DNA of 49,477 nucleotides from Dysgonomonas sp. HGC4 (GTDB taxonomy: Bacteria; Bacteroidota; Bacteroidia; Bacteroidales; Dysgonomonadaceae): the NCBI RefSeq assembly GCF_001261715.1, contig NZ_CVRU01000112.1, positions 1-49,477 of the forward strand, given 5' to 3'. Shown one piece after another: positions 1 to 8,443 of the stretch (positions are counted from its first letter, which is position 1; each line of letters opens with the position of its first letter). Under the pieces are notes generated by a model. That model was not told the origin of the DNA. It did not search any database and worked only from the letters and a program-made list of their open reading frames with translations. The position numbers and the translations under genes were made by a program.

Positions 1-144
1 TAAAATACTCATTATTAATAAGTACCAGACTCTAATAAGCATTTGATATACAAACGGATCCTGTTAATCTATTTTAACTAGCAAATACACGGCCTTAGAT
101 GAGGCAGGAAGTAGATTTGCAATAAAATATTATATATTGACTAT

Positions 145-2268
145 ATGACCATTAATAAGCTAATATCATCGGCTCTGAATATTAGAGAGAGCCAAATAGA
201 AAAGACAATAGCCTTACTTAACGATGGAGCTACCATCCCGTTTATCAGTCGTTACCGGAAGGAAGTAACCGGAGGACTAGACGAAGTTCAGATTGCCGAT
301 ATCAAAGAGCAATACGATAAGCTGATAGAACTAACAAAGCGAAAAGAAACCATTTTAAAAACGATAGAAGAACAAGAGAAACTAACTCCCGAACTGAAAT
401 CGAGAATAGAAAATTGCTGGAATTCAACCGAGCTCGAAGATATTTATCTACCCTACAAACCTAAACGCCAAACCCGTGCCGAAATAGCACGTAAAAAAGG
501 ATTAGAGGGATTGGCTCAGGCTTTGATGCTACAACAGAAGTTTGATGTAGAATCTAAAGCTCTTGCTTTTGTAAAAGGAGATGTACAGGATACTAAAGAA
601 GCCATAAATGGTGCTTGCGATATTATTGCCGAATGGGTAAGCGAAGATGAGGCTGCCCGTAATACAATACGTAATCTCTTTCAAAGGGATGCATTTATCA
701 CCTCTAAAGTCGTTAAAGGCAAAGAAACAGAAGGAGACAAATACAGAGACTATTTTGATCTGGAAGAACGATTGAGTCGTTGTTCATCTCACCGCATATT
801 AGCTATGCGACGTGGTGAAGCGGAAGGATTCCTAAGAATAAATATTGCACCTCTAGAAGAAGATGCTTTGGAACGCCTCAACCGTAAATTCGTAAAAGGA
901 GTTACAGAAGCATCCGAATATGTAGAAGTCGCTATCAAAGATGCTTATAAACGATTACTTAAGCCATCCATAGAGACAGAATTCGCTACCATGTCGAAAG
1001 ATCTTGCAGATGAAGAAGCCATACGTGTATTTGTCGAAAATCTCAGACAACTGCTCCTAGCTGCTCCTCTCGGACAAAAAAGAGTACTTGGTATAGACCC
1101 CGGATATAGAACAGGTTGTAAGGTAGTTTGCTTAGATGCGCAAGGAAATTTACTTCATAACGAAACGATATACCCTCATCCACCTCAAAACGAATCGTCT
1201 AAAGCTGCAGGAAAGATTTCACAAATGGTATCGACTTACAAAATTGATGCTATTGCCATAGGTAACGGAACTGCCAGCCGCGAGACAGAACATTTCATAA
1301 CGAAGATCCGTTACGAAAAAGAAGTACAAGTATTTGTAGTAAGCGAAAACGGTGCATCTATTTATTCTGCATCTAAAATTGCAAGGGAGGAATTTCCAGA
1401 ATACGATGTAACAGTTCGTGGAGCCATATCTATTGGTCGCCGTTTGATGGATCCTTTGGCAGAATTAGTAAAAATAGATCCTAAATCAATAGGTGTAGGT
1501 CAATATCAACACGATGTAGATCAAACGAAATTGAAACGATCGCTTGACTTAACAGTGGAAAGTTGCGTAAACATGGTTGGCGTAAATGTAAATACTGCAA
1601 GTAAACATTTACTCACTTATATATCGGGATTAGGTCCTACCCTAGCCCAAAACATTGTAAATTACAGAGCCGAAAACGGAGCATTCAAAACTCGCAAGCA
1701 ATTGCTTAAGGTTCCTCGAATGGGTGAAAAAGCTTTTGAACAATGTGCTGGATTCTTACGAATTGCCGATGGAGAGAACCCTCTTGATAATTCGGCTGTA
1801 CACCCAGAAAGTTATATCGTAGTAGAAACTATGGCTAAAGATTTAGGTTGCAACGTAAAAGAGTTGATCGAAAACAAGGAACTGAAAAAGAACCTGAATC
1901 TAAATAAATATGTGAATGATAAAGTAGGTTTACCTACTCTCAACGATATTATTGAAGAATTAGATAAACCGGGACGTGACCCACGAAAAGGGATTCAGGC
2001 TTTTGAATTTGATCCTACAATCAAGACCATTGCAGATTTAAGAGAAGGCATGGTTCTACCCGGTATAGTTACTAACGTTACCAATTTCGGATGTTTTGTT
2101 GATGTAGGTATTAAAGAAAATGGCTTGGTACATATTTCAGAATTAGCAGACAGGTTTGTATCTGACCCTACTGAGATTGTATCTCTACATCAGTACGTTC
2201 AAGTGAAAGTATTATCAGTTGACTCCGACAGAAAACGAGTAGCTTTATCGATGAAAGGACTCGATTAA
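145..2268 (+). CDS. tex: Tex-family RNA-binding transcription accessory protein
   Basis: Tex proteins are conserved cytoplasmic nucleic-acid-binding factors linked to transcription and RNA metabolism. The full domain order is visible: an N-terminal helical region, a YqgF/RNase H-like fold beginning at VLGIDPGYRTG near residue 313, helix-hairpin-helix motifs from about residue 495 (GLGPTLAQNIV), and a C-terminal S1 domain from about residue 634 (GMVLPGIVTNVTNFGCFVDVG). The 707 residues are close to the usual family length, so the gene is intact. The ATG follows an AT-rich leader with a TAnnTTTG-like box at 112-119 (TAGATTTG). The gene appears monocistronic: about 150 bases separate it from the next gene, which has its own promoter. 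Its 3' flank carries the T-rich tail TTTTTATTGCTTT that recurs elsewhere in the window. Confidence 0.97.
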   Translation: MTINKLISSALNIRESQIEKTIALLNDGATIPFISRYRKEVTGGLDEVQIADIKEQYDKLIELTKRKETILKTIEEQEKLTPELKSRIENCWNSTELEDIYLPYKPKRQTRAEIARKKGLEGLAQALMLQQKFDVESKALAFVKGDVQDTKEAINGACDIIAEWVSEDEAARNTIRNLFQRDAFITSKVVKGKETEGDKYRDYFDLEERLSRCSSHRILAMRRGEAEGFLRINIAPLEEDALERLNRKFVKGVTEASEYVEVAIKDAYKRLLKPSIETEFATMSKDLADEEAIRVFVENLRQLLLAAPLGQKRVLGIDPGYRTGCKVVCLDAQGNLLHNETIYPHPPQNESSKAAGKISQMVSTYKIDAIAIGNGTASRETEHFITKIRYEKEVQVFVVSENGASIYSASKIAREEFPEYDVTVRGAISIGRRLMDPLAELVKIDPKSIGVGQYQHDVDQTKLKRSLDLTVESCVNMVGVNVNTASKHLLTYISGLGPTLAQNIVNYRAENGAFKTRKQLLKVPRMGEKAFEQCAGFLRIADGENPLDNSAVHPESYIVVETMAKDLGCNVKELIENKELKKNLNLNKYVNDKVGLPTLNDIIEELDKPGRDPRKGIQAFEFDPTIKTIADLREGMVLPGIVTNVTNFGCFVDVGIKENGLVHISELADRFVSDPTEIVSLHQYVQVKVLSVDSDRKRVALSMKGLD

Positions 2269-2350
2269 AGTCTCTTACCCTTTTTATTGCTTTAGCAAAC
2301 AGAATATCTATAGACTGCTATATTTCTAAATATATCATTCGATACTTTCT

Positions 2351-2380
2351 TTTGCCTAAACAAATAAAAACTTAACTTTG
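2351..2380 (+). promoter_or_regulatory. Bacteroidetes-type promoter for the nucleotidyltransferase
   Basis: TTTG at 2351-2354 and TAACTTTG at 2373-2380 are 18 bases apart. This is close to the Bacteroidetes -33/-7 consensus (TTTG, about 19-21 bases, TAnnTTTG). It lies 42 bases upstream of the start at 2423. Confidence 0.75.
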
Positions 2381-2422
2381 ACGTTATAAACCTTATAATA
2401 TTACAACATAAAATACATTAGA

Positions 2423-3328
2423 ATGAAACCTACATTATTTGTGCTTGCTGCCGGTATGGGTAGCCGTTACGGAGGTCTTAAACAATTGGATGGATTGGGT
2501 CCCAGTGGCGAAACAATCATGGATTATTCTATCTATGATGCCGTAAAAAGTGGATTCGGCAAACTAGTATTTGTAATCCGTAAATCTTTCGAAAAAGAAT
2601 TCATAGACAAAGTTGCATCTAAATACAACAAACATATTCCGGTAGAAATAGTATTTCAAGAACTCGACAATCTACCCGAAGGCTTTACTGTAAGTCCCGA
2701 CCGTGTTAAACCATGGGGAACTAACCATGCAGTGCTAATGGGTAAAGACGTTATCAACGAACCTTTCGCTGTAATCAATGCCGATGACTTCTATGGTCGC
2801 GACGGATTTGCTACTCTTGCTAAATTCCTTACCGATCTTGAAGGAAGCAAAAACCATTATTGCATGGTAGGATACCGTTTATGTAATACACTTTCAGAAA
2901 GCGGATCTGTTGCACGTGGTGTTTGTGCCAGTGATGATAAAGGCTTCTTGACTACGGTTACTGAGCGTACTCACATCGAACGTAAAGATGGTAAGATTCA
3001 GTATAAAGAGGGTGAAAACGAATGGCATGAATTGGAAGAAAACACTCCTGTATCTATGAATATGTGGGGATTCACTCCTGAGTATTTCCAATATTCGGAA
3101 GATTTCTTCGTAGACTTCTTGAAAAAGAATCAAGATAACTTGAAGTCTGAATATTTTATTCCTCTTATGGTAGATCATTTGATCAAAAATAAAACTGCGG
3201 ATGTAAAAATATTAGATACTACTTCTAAATGGTTTGGTGTAACTTACGCTGAAGACCGTCAATCGGTAGTTGACAAGCTTCAAGGTCTTGCTGATAGCGG
3301 TGAGTACCCTACTCCACTTTGGAAATAA
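2423..3328 (+). CDS. Sugar-phosphate nucleotidyltransferase family protein
   Basis: This is a nucleotidyltransferase of the sugar-nucleotide pyrophosphorylase superfamily, which joins a sugar phosphate to an NTP and releases pyrophosphate. The N-terminal nucleotide-binding signature LAAGMGSRYGGLKQLDGLGP occupies residues 8-27, and the metal-binding NADDF motif lies near residue 118. At 301 residues it has only the catalytic Rossmann-like domain, without the left-handed beta-helix of GlmU or GlgC. The substrate cannot be read from sequence; this Bacteroidetes subfamily is usually annotated only as nucleotidyltransferase. It stands alone, with its own promoter upstream and a strong hairpin terminator after the stop. 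Confidence 0.9.
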   Translation: MKPTLFVLAAGMGSRYGGLKQLDGLGPSGETIMDYSIYDAVKSGFGKLVFVIRKSFEKEFIDKVASKYNKHIPVEIVFQELDNLPEGFTVSPDRVKPWGTNHAVLMGKDVINEPFAVINADDFYGRDGFATLAKFLTDLEGSKNHYCMVGYRLCNTLSESGSVARGVCASDDKGFLTTVTERTHIERKDGKIQYKEGENEWHELEENTPVSMNMWGFTPEYFQYSEDFFVDFLKKNQDNLKSEYFIPLMVDHLIKNKTADVKILDTTSKWFGVTYAEDRQSVVDKLQGLADSGEYPTPLWK

Positions 3329-3347
3329 GAGTATAGAATTAGAATAT

Positions 3348-3388
3348 AAAAGCAGCAGGAAAATCTATATTTTCCTGCTGCTTTGTTT
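3348..3388. terminator. Bidirectional hairpin terminator
   Basis: A perfect inverted repeat (AAAGCAGCAGGAAAAT with its complement, short loop) is followed by a T-rich stretch on the plus strand. It sits between the converging nucleotidyltransferase and AraC genes and can serve both. Confidence 0.88.
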
Positions 3389-3411
3389 TAAGATTCATCT
3401 AATTATATAGA

Positions 3412-4323
3412 TTACTTGCTATGTTGATGATGATTCTGTCTAAATTCAACAGGAGTCATCTTTGTATATTTTTTAAAGAAGCGACAGAAGTAAGATTCAT
3501 CAGAAAAGTTTAAAGCTATCGCAATCTGACTTACAGTATAATTAGTCTGTATCAGATACGACTTAGATTCCATCAATAGTTGTTCCAGAATATATGTACT
3601 GGCAGGTTTACCTGTTATTGCTTTCACCAGATCATTTAGGTAATGCGCATTAATATATAAGAGGTCAGCATATTCCGACACTTTACGCAATTGTAAATAA
3701 TGCTGAGATACCAATTCCTGAAACTGCATAACTATTTGCTGCTGCCTAGGAATACCCATATTACCGGTATCCGATTTGTGCTTATATATACGTTCAATCT
3801 CTATCAAAAGAACATTAAGATAAAGTCGTACCAATAAGTCATCATTTAAACTTTTCTTGCGCGAATATTCAATGTTCATCTTTTTGAAAATTTCAATCAG
3901 CATATTCCTTTCAACTGTTGAAACTTTCATAAAAGGAGTCTTTCCCAATTGGAAGAATGGAAACTGAGTCAGCTTAATCTGATTATGAATACAAAGAAGA
4001 AAATATTCGACATCAAAAGTGCAATGAAACCCTTTTACATCACGGCTCCATGAATCGACCGAATGCAATGCATTTGCAGGAATACAATACAAAGTATTAG
4101 GTTCGAAACAGTATGTTTTATAGCCGATTGTCTCGGTTATACTTCCCGAAGTCAGCAATACAATAGTATAATAATCCTGTCTGTCGGAACCTGAGTTAAA
4201 CTGATTCTGCAAAACTTTCAAATTCTCTAGTGGTATTATTTCCAGAAAATTATGATTTCGTCCCTCCTTCAAATAAGAGGTATTATTCACTATATACTTG
4301 TCTTTATTTTCCTGAGTTGCCAT
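3412..4323 (-). CDS. AraC-family transcriptional regulator
   Basis: The C-terminal 100 residues form the double helix-turn-helix of AraC/XylS regulators: a first helix pair around YADLLYINAHYLNDLVK, a second around YTVSQIAIALNFSDESYFCRFF, and the family signature ending KMTPVEFRQ. The N-terminal 150 residues look like a cupin-type sensor domain (YCIPANALHSVDSW). It is expected to bind DNA in the cytoplasm in response to a small ligand that cannot be identified here. The start lies only 12 bases after the stop of the upstream membrane-protein gene, so the two are probably co-transcribed and the regulator may govern or sense that protein's process. Confidence 0.93.
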   Translation of the reverse strand: MATQENKDKYIVNNTSYLKEGRNHNFLEIIPLENLKVLQNQFNSGSDRQDYYTIVLLTSGSITETIGYKTYCFEPNTLYCIPANALHSVDSWSRDVKGFHCTFDVEYFLLCIHNQIKLTQFPFFQLGKTPFMKVSTVERNMLIEIFKKMNIEYSRKKSLNDDLLVRLYLNVLLIEIERIYKHKSDTGNMGIPRQQQIVMQFQELVSQHYLQLRKVSEYADLLYINAHYLNDLVKAITGKPASTYILEQLLMESKSYLIQTNYTVSQIAIALNFSDESYFCRFFKKYTKMTPVEFRQNHHQHSK

Positions 4324-4335
4324 TCGATCAAATCT

Positions 4336-4944
4336 TTAAAGCTTTTTTCTCAATAAGAAATTACAATAAGATACACAACAGATATTTATAACGCCCAAAT
4401 AAAGATACCAAAAACTAAATCCAAACAGACATAAAACAGGTATCCAATAACTGAATATACTCCAAAACGAAGCCATACACATAGGACATTGTATAAGGGG
4501 TTTCCTTAAATACTTGCTAAATCGCGGCTCTTGATATATTTTGTAGAAGCTTATTGCATTATTATTAATTCGAATCTTTATTTGTGAATCTATTTGAGAT
4601 AATACACTATTTAAAGAGTTAAGAAACGAGGTATTATTATCTCTTTCTCCATTCAAAAAAAGAGCTTCATCTATCACATTCAAATTCACTTCCGGTAGAA
4701 CCATCTGGATTTTATTAATCAGATTGGTAAATTGGTCCCCTGAAAAATAAACAGTTTTCGTTTCAGACTGCATAAGGAACTTTTTAAGAGGATAAAGAAT
4801 CATCTCACTATCCTTATCCTTACCATCGGGCATTACCTCTGTCTCTCCAGCCGCTGCAATCCAAACACCCATAATGAACAACGATTGCAGTAACACATAT
4901 CCTAAAGCTGCTAATATAGCGTAAAAAACCAAATCTATTTCCAT
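4336..4944 (-). CDS. Uncharacterised membrane protein with CPMC motif
   Basis: I do not recognise a named family. The 202-residue protein has an N-terminal hydrophobic segment (about residues 5-31), a soluble middle of about 120 residues, and a C-terminal hydrophobic hairpin (about 160-197) that begins with a CPMC dicysteine motif at 153-156 followed by W161. A dicysteine before a tryptophan-rich membrane segment recalls small DUF1360-like membrane proteins, but that link is weak. It is the first gene of a two-gene unit with the AraC regulator, which starts 12 bases downstream, and it has a TACCTTTG -7 box upstream. Function unknown. Confidence 0.75.
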   Translation of the reverse strand: MEIDLVFYAILAALGYVLLQSLFIMGVWIAAAGETEVMPDGKDKDSEMILYPLKKFLMQSETKTVYFSGDQFTNLINKIQMVLPEVNLNVIDEALFLNGERDNNTSFLNSLNSVLSQIDSQIKIRINNNAISFYKIYQEPRFSKYLRKPLIQCPMCMASFWSIFSYWIPVLCLFGFSFWYLYLGVINICCVSYCNFLLRKKL

Positions 4945-4971
4945 TTTGTTTCTATTTTTAAATTATAGCAA

Positions 4972-4979
4972 CAAAGGTA
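4972..4979 (-). promoter_or_regulatory. Probable -7 element for membrane protein/AraC unit
   Basis: CAAAGGTA on the plus strand reads TACCTTTG on the minus strand, an exact TAnnTTTG box 28 bases upstream of the start at 4944. No clear -33 TTTG was found. Confidence 0.55.
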
Positions 4980-5050
4980 GATACCAGCCAATATATACTT
5001 ATGACATTAGATGCATACGTTATGGGACAAATCGTAGATTTATATAAAAA

Positions 5051-5093
5051 GTGGGATTTAAAATAAGCTCCTTCGTCTTATTTTAAATCCCAC
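5051..5093 (-). terminator. Terminator of the THUMP methyltransferase gene
   Basis: A perfect 17-base stem (5051-5067 with 5077-5093, 9-base loop) is followed on the minus strand by TTTTTATATA. It lies 23 bases past the stop at 5116. Confidence 0.92.
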
Positions 5094-5115
5094 ATATCTC
5101 AGTTAGTAATATAAA

Positions 5116-6294
5116 TTACTGCTCTTCTCTTTCTTCTCGATTCTTCTTATCGTACTTCTTTCCTGCAAACAGATCGTATCTACGAAATTCACATTCCAAA
5201 GAACCATTTATAAGAGGTACTTTCTTTGATGGTTTCAAACCTATCTTATCAAAGCAGTCTTTTCTATAACTAAGTATCCAAGCAGTATATCCTGCGAATA
5301 CGTGCTTCAATCTTTCACCTATCATTTCGTACATACCATATAAGTCATCCGATTTGATACGCTCTCCATAAGGAGGATTCGTAATAAGAATACCTTTTTC
5401 GGATGGCGCTTCTTTGTATTGCTGAAAAGGCATTGCTTTAAGCTCTACATATTTGGCAACTCCCGCACTTTTAATATTCTCGGTCGAAATCGCGATAGCA
5501 CTTTTCAAGATGTCAGAACCGTAGATCTTATGCTTGAATTCTCTCTCGTTACTATCATCCTGATAAATGGTATCGAAAAGGTCTTGATTAAAATCAGGCC
5601 ATTTCTCAAATGCAAAACCGGGACGATAAATACCCGGAGGAATATTCATGGCAATCATAGCGGCTTCGATAAGCAATGTTCCCGATCCGCACATGGGATC
5701 AACAAAATCACATTCGCCTCTCCACCCTGTTTTAAGAATCATTCCCGCAGCCAATACCTCATTCAATGGAGCTTCGGTTTGAGCTACTCGATATCCTCTT
5801 TTGTGCAAAGACTCTCCCGAGCTGTCGAGTGATACTGTACACTGATTTTCCGAGATATGCACATTGATAAATATATCGGGGTTGGTAATACTCACCGATG
5901 GGCGTTTACCTGTTTTCTGTATAAAATAGTCTGCAATAGCATCCTTTACACGATACGCCACAAACTTAGAGTGTGTAAACAACGATGAATAGACTACTTC
6001 GTCTATCACAAAGGTATTTTTCTCTGAAAGGAAATCATCCCATTTGAATTTCTTGATTTCTTCGTATACCTCATCGGCATTTTTTGCTTTGAACTTGAAC
6101 AGTGGTTTCAATATTCGTAAAGCTGTACGACAATGTATATTTGCTTTGTACATCAACATCTGATCGCCTGTAAACGAAACCATTCTCCGCCCGATCTGAA
6201 GATTATCAGCACCTAAGGCGGTCAATTCCTCTGCCAAGACTTCTTCGAGTCCCGACATTGTTTTAGCAACCATTTCAAAAGTATTCCTACTCAT
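5116..6294 (-). CDS. THUMP-domain class I SAM-dependent RNA methyltransferase (RlmL/YpsC-like)
   Basis: This is a predicted 23S rRNA guanine-N2 methyltransferase of the RlmL N-terminal/YpsC type. The first 45 residues resemble the N-terminal ferredoxin-like part. A THUMP RNA-binding domain follows to about residue 155. The SAM-binding motif DPMCGSGTLLIEAA lies near 199-212, and the catalytic NPPYGER motif, typical of base-N methyltransferases, lies near 303. At 392 residues it is the single-domain form and lacks the RlmK half found in the E. coli fusion. The lysine/arginine-rich tail (KKYDKKNREEREEQ) is probably flexible. It appears monocistronic with a strong terminator. The exact target nucleotide is inference from the family. 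Confidence 0.93.
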   Translation of the reverse strand: MSRNTFEMVAKTMSGLEEVLAEELTALGADNLQIGRRMVSFTGDQMLMYKANIHCRTALRILKPLFKFKAKNADEVYEEIKKFKWDDFLSEKNTFVIDEVVYSSLFTHSKFVAYRVKDAIADYFIQKTGKRPSVSITNPDIFINVHISENQCTVSLDSSGESLHKRGYRVAQTEAPLNEVLAAGMILKTGWRGECDFVDPMCGSGTLLIEAAMIAMNIPPGIYRPGFAFEKWPDFNQDLFDTIYQDDSNEREFKHKIYGSDILKSAIAISTENIKSAGVAKYVELKAMPFQQYKEAPSEKGILITNPPYGERIKSDDLYGMYEMIGERLKHVFAGYTAWILSYRKDCFDKIGLKPSKKVPLINGSLECEFRRYDLFAGKKYDKKNREEREEQ

Positions 6295-6367
6295 CTAATT
6301 CTATTTCTATTTTTAAATAACTTCAATTATACGCTCTAAAGTAACAATGGCTTAAAAAAGTTTCTCG

Positions 6368-7921
6368 TTACAATGATAGCTTCTTAGCAACACCCTTCGA
6401 TTCGTTATGAAAAGCATCAACTGCCGTCACAACATACTTGTATTTCTTTTTTCCACCTTCATAAGGTAGTGGGTATTTTGTATCGCGTGTAATACCTACA
6501 ATGTTTCGGACATCCTCTAAATTCTCAGATTGTCCTTGTGCAAATCTGTAAACCACGAAGTAAGTACCCGCTAAAGGATCTCCCTTTTCGCCATCTCTAT
6601 CCCAAACCAGAAGATGAGCCGCCTCTGTGTATTTCTCCTTTACATTTTTCACCTTCTTGGGTGCACCTCTATACATGTGTGTATAAGCAGGTATAAGCGA
6701 TGGGTATTTATGATAGGTAGATATCAAACTACTGGTAATGCCTCTATAATTCTCAACTATATTTTGACCATACCAAAAACAGTTACCATTTACGGCTTTG
6801 TAGCTTCTTGATAGTCTCATCTTTTCAGCCAACTGATTATCGCCCGAAGGCATTACAGCATCCATAGTCCGCTTTACATCTTGCCCAATATACAAGGGTT
6901 GTTCAAAATTATTGTTTGCCCACCACTCTACAAGTGTTGTATAATCGGCTGCTTTATGACCTATTTCCCAATAAACCTGAGGCATATTATAGTCAATCCA
7001 ACCATTTTTCACCCACAGCTTCACGTCAGCATATAAGTCATCATAATTTTGCAATCCGGTTGTATTACTTCCCGTTCCATTGGGTGTACTTCTTTTGTTA
7101 CGATATATCCCGAAAGGGCTGATACCAAAACGTACCCAAGGTTTTGTTACTATGATAGTTTCTTTGATTTCTTTTATTAGCGAATTTACATTGTTACGAC
7201 GCCAATCGTCACGATGTGCCTGATCGAATCCCTGAGATGCACCATAGGTTGCAAAGCTGCGATCATCGGGGAATGGTTTTCCTGCAATGGGGTATGGGTA
7301 AAAATAGTCATCCATATGGATAGCATCTACATTATACCTTTTTACAATATCTTTTACTACTTGACAAATAAAATCTCTGTTAGCAGGAATTCCCGGATCG
7401 AAGAAAATTTGTGTTCCGTATTTTACAAAACGATCGGGATATTGATAATACATATGACTCTTAGTGAGTACCTGATTCTCGGATAGAGATACACGATAAG
7501 GATTCAACCATGCATGCAATTCCATATTACGCTTGTGGCATTCTTCAACCAAAAAAGTCAAAGGATCGAATCCATCAGCCATTGGCTTACCCTGGGTTCC
7601 GGTTAAAAAGCTACTCCAAGGTTCTAACTCCGAATAGTAGAAAGCATCTGCCTGAGGACGTACCTGAAAGATAACTGCATTGATACCTGCTGCTTGAAAT
7701 TTATTCAATACATCGGAAAAATATGCTTTCATCTGCGTACTGTTCATCGACTTGTACTGACCTTGCCATGCCGTTTGAATCCATGCTCCTCTAAATTCTC
7801 TTTTGGGATATTGGAGATCTGCCGAACTGGTTACCGTTTTCTTACTTCCGCACGAAGATAAGATAAGCCCTACCAGCAAAACAGTCAATAAATATTGATA
7901 TCTGAAACACCTTTTCATCAC
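6368..7921 (-). CDS. GHL10 (DUF187) family glycoside-hydrolase-like lipoprotein
   Basis: The protein begins with a lipoprotein signal peptide ending LSSC (Cys24), so it is expected to be exported and lipid-anchored. The (beta/alpha)8-like domain characteristic of glycosyl-hydrolase-like family 10 follows: EFRGAWIQTAW at its start, INAVIFQVRPQADAFY, and AWLNPYRVS, then the conserved MDDYFYPYP and IDYNMPQVYWE segments. The C-terminal 90 residues look like a fibronectin type III-like domain (YFVVYRF, YKYVVTAVDAFHNES). Family members are thought to act on cell-wall or polysaccharide glycans, but the substrate is not known from this sequence. The gene stands alone, and a TATTTTTG box lies 30 bases upstream of its start. 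Confidence 0.92.
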   Translation of the reverse strand: MMKRCFRYQYLLTVLLVGLILSSCGSKKTVTSSADLQYPKREFRGAWIQTAWQGQYKSMNSTQMKAYFSDVLNKFQAAGINAVIFQVRPQADAFYYSELEPWSSFLTGTQGKPMADGFDPLTFLVEECHKRNMELHAWLNPYRVSLSENQVLTKSHMYYQYPDRFVKYGTQIFFDPGIPANRDFICQVVKDIVKRYNVDAIHMDDYFYPYPIAGKPFPDDRSFATYGASQGFDQAHRDDWRRNNVNSLIKEIKETIIVTKPWVRFGISPFGIYRNKRSTPNGTGSNTTGLQNYDDLYADVKLWVKNGWIDYNMPQVYWEIGHKAADYTTLVEWWANNNFEQPLYIGQDVKRTMDAVMPSGDNQLAEKMRLSRSYKAVNGNCFWYGQNIVENYRGITSSLISTYHKYPSLIPAYTHMYRGAPKKVKNVKEKYTEAAHLLVWDRDGEKGDPLAGTYFVVYRFAQGQSENLEDVRNIVGITRDTKYPLPYEGGKKKYKYVVTAVDAFHNESKGVAKKLSL

Positions 7922-7950
7922 TTGTTTTTGATATTTTAAATTTTGTTTTG

Positions 7951-7958
7951 CAAAAATA
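7951..7958 (-). promoter_or_regulatory. Probable -7 element for the GHL10 gene
   Basis: CAAAAATA on the plus strand reads TATTTTTG on the minus strand, matching TAnnTTTG, 30 bases upstream of the start at 7921. The -33 box is unclear. Confidence 0.5.
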
Positions 7959-8149
7959 GAATAATTAATGCGAAGACTAAAGCTTTTGGGCAGTAAACAA
8001 AAGACAATCTAAATCTTAACCTAATTTCCCCATATTATTTATAGCTATTTAAGGGCTAACAAACTTTTATTTCTCCGAGAAATGAACAATGTAGAGACAA
8101 TAAGCATTTAACTTTAGTAACACAAACTGTATATTAATATACCTTTTAT

Positions 8150-8157
8150 TATTTTTG
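8150..8157 (+). promoter_or_regulatory. Probable -7 element for the small membrane protein
   Basis: TATTTTTG matches TAnnTTTG and ends 30 bases before the ATG at 8188. No good TTTG -33 box was seen, so the call rests on the -7 box and its position. Confidence 0.5.
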
Positions 8158-8187
8158 TAAAATTCACTAATAACATTTTTATAGATT

Positions 8188-8427
8188 ATGATGCCCGACC
8201 AGATAACCGAAATAGCCGTTTTCGCAAAATATATCTTAATAGCCTTAGCATCCATAGGAGCAATTGTGCTTGCTTTTGGGATCTATCATCGCAAGAGGCA
8301 ATTGATAGAGAGAGGTGGATACATGATTATTCTATCAATAGTTTTAGGTGTATGTGTATACCTAATCTACGAGAAGACCAAACAAAAGTCATACGAGATG
8401 CTCCAAAATACATATATTTCCTACTAA
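8188..8427 (+). CDS. Small two-helix membrane protein
   Basis: The 79-residue product has two hydrophobic helices (about residues 12-31 and 45-61) joined by a basic loop (YHRKRQLIERGG), with a short polar tail. I recognise no family. It is probably a real gene: it has a -7 promoter box, a sensible start (ATGATG; 8188 or 8191), and only 16 bases separate its stop from the next start, which suggests co-transcription with the metallophosphoesterase. The basic loop suggests both ends face the periplasm by the positive-inside rule. Function unknown. Confidence 0.65.
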   Translation: MMPDQITEIAVFAKYILIALASIGAIVLAFGIYHRKRQLIERGGYMIILSIVLGVCVYLIYEKTKQKSYEMLQNTYISY

Positions 8428-8443
8428 AGCAATTATAAAAACA

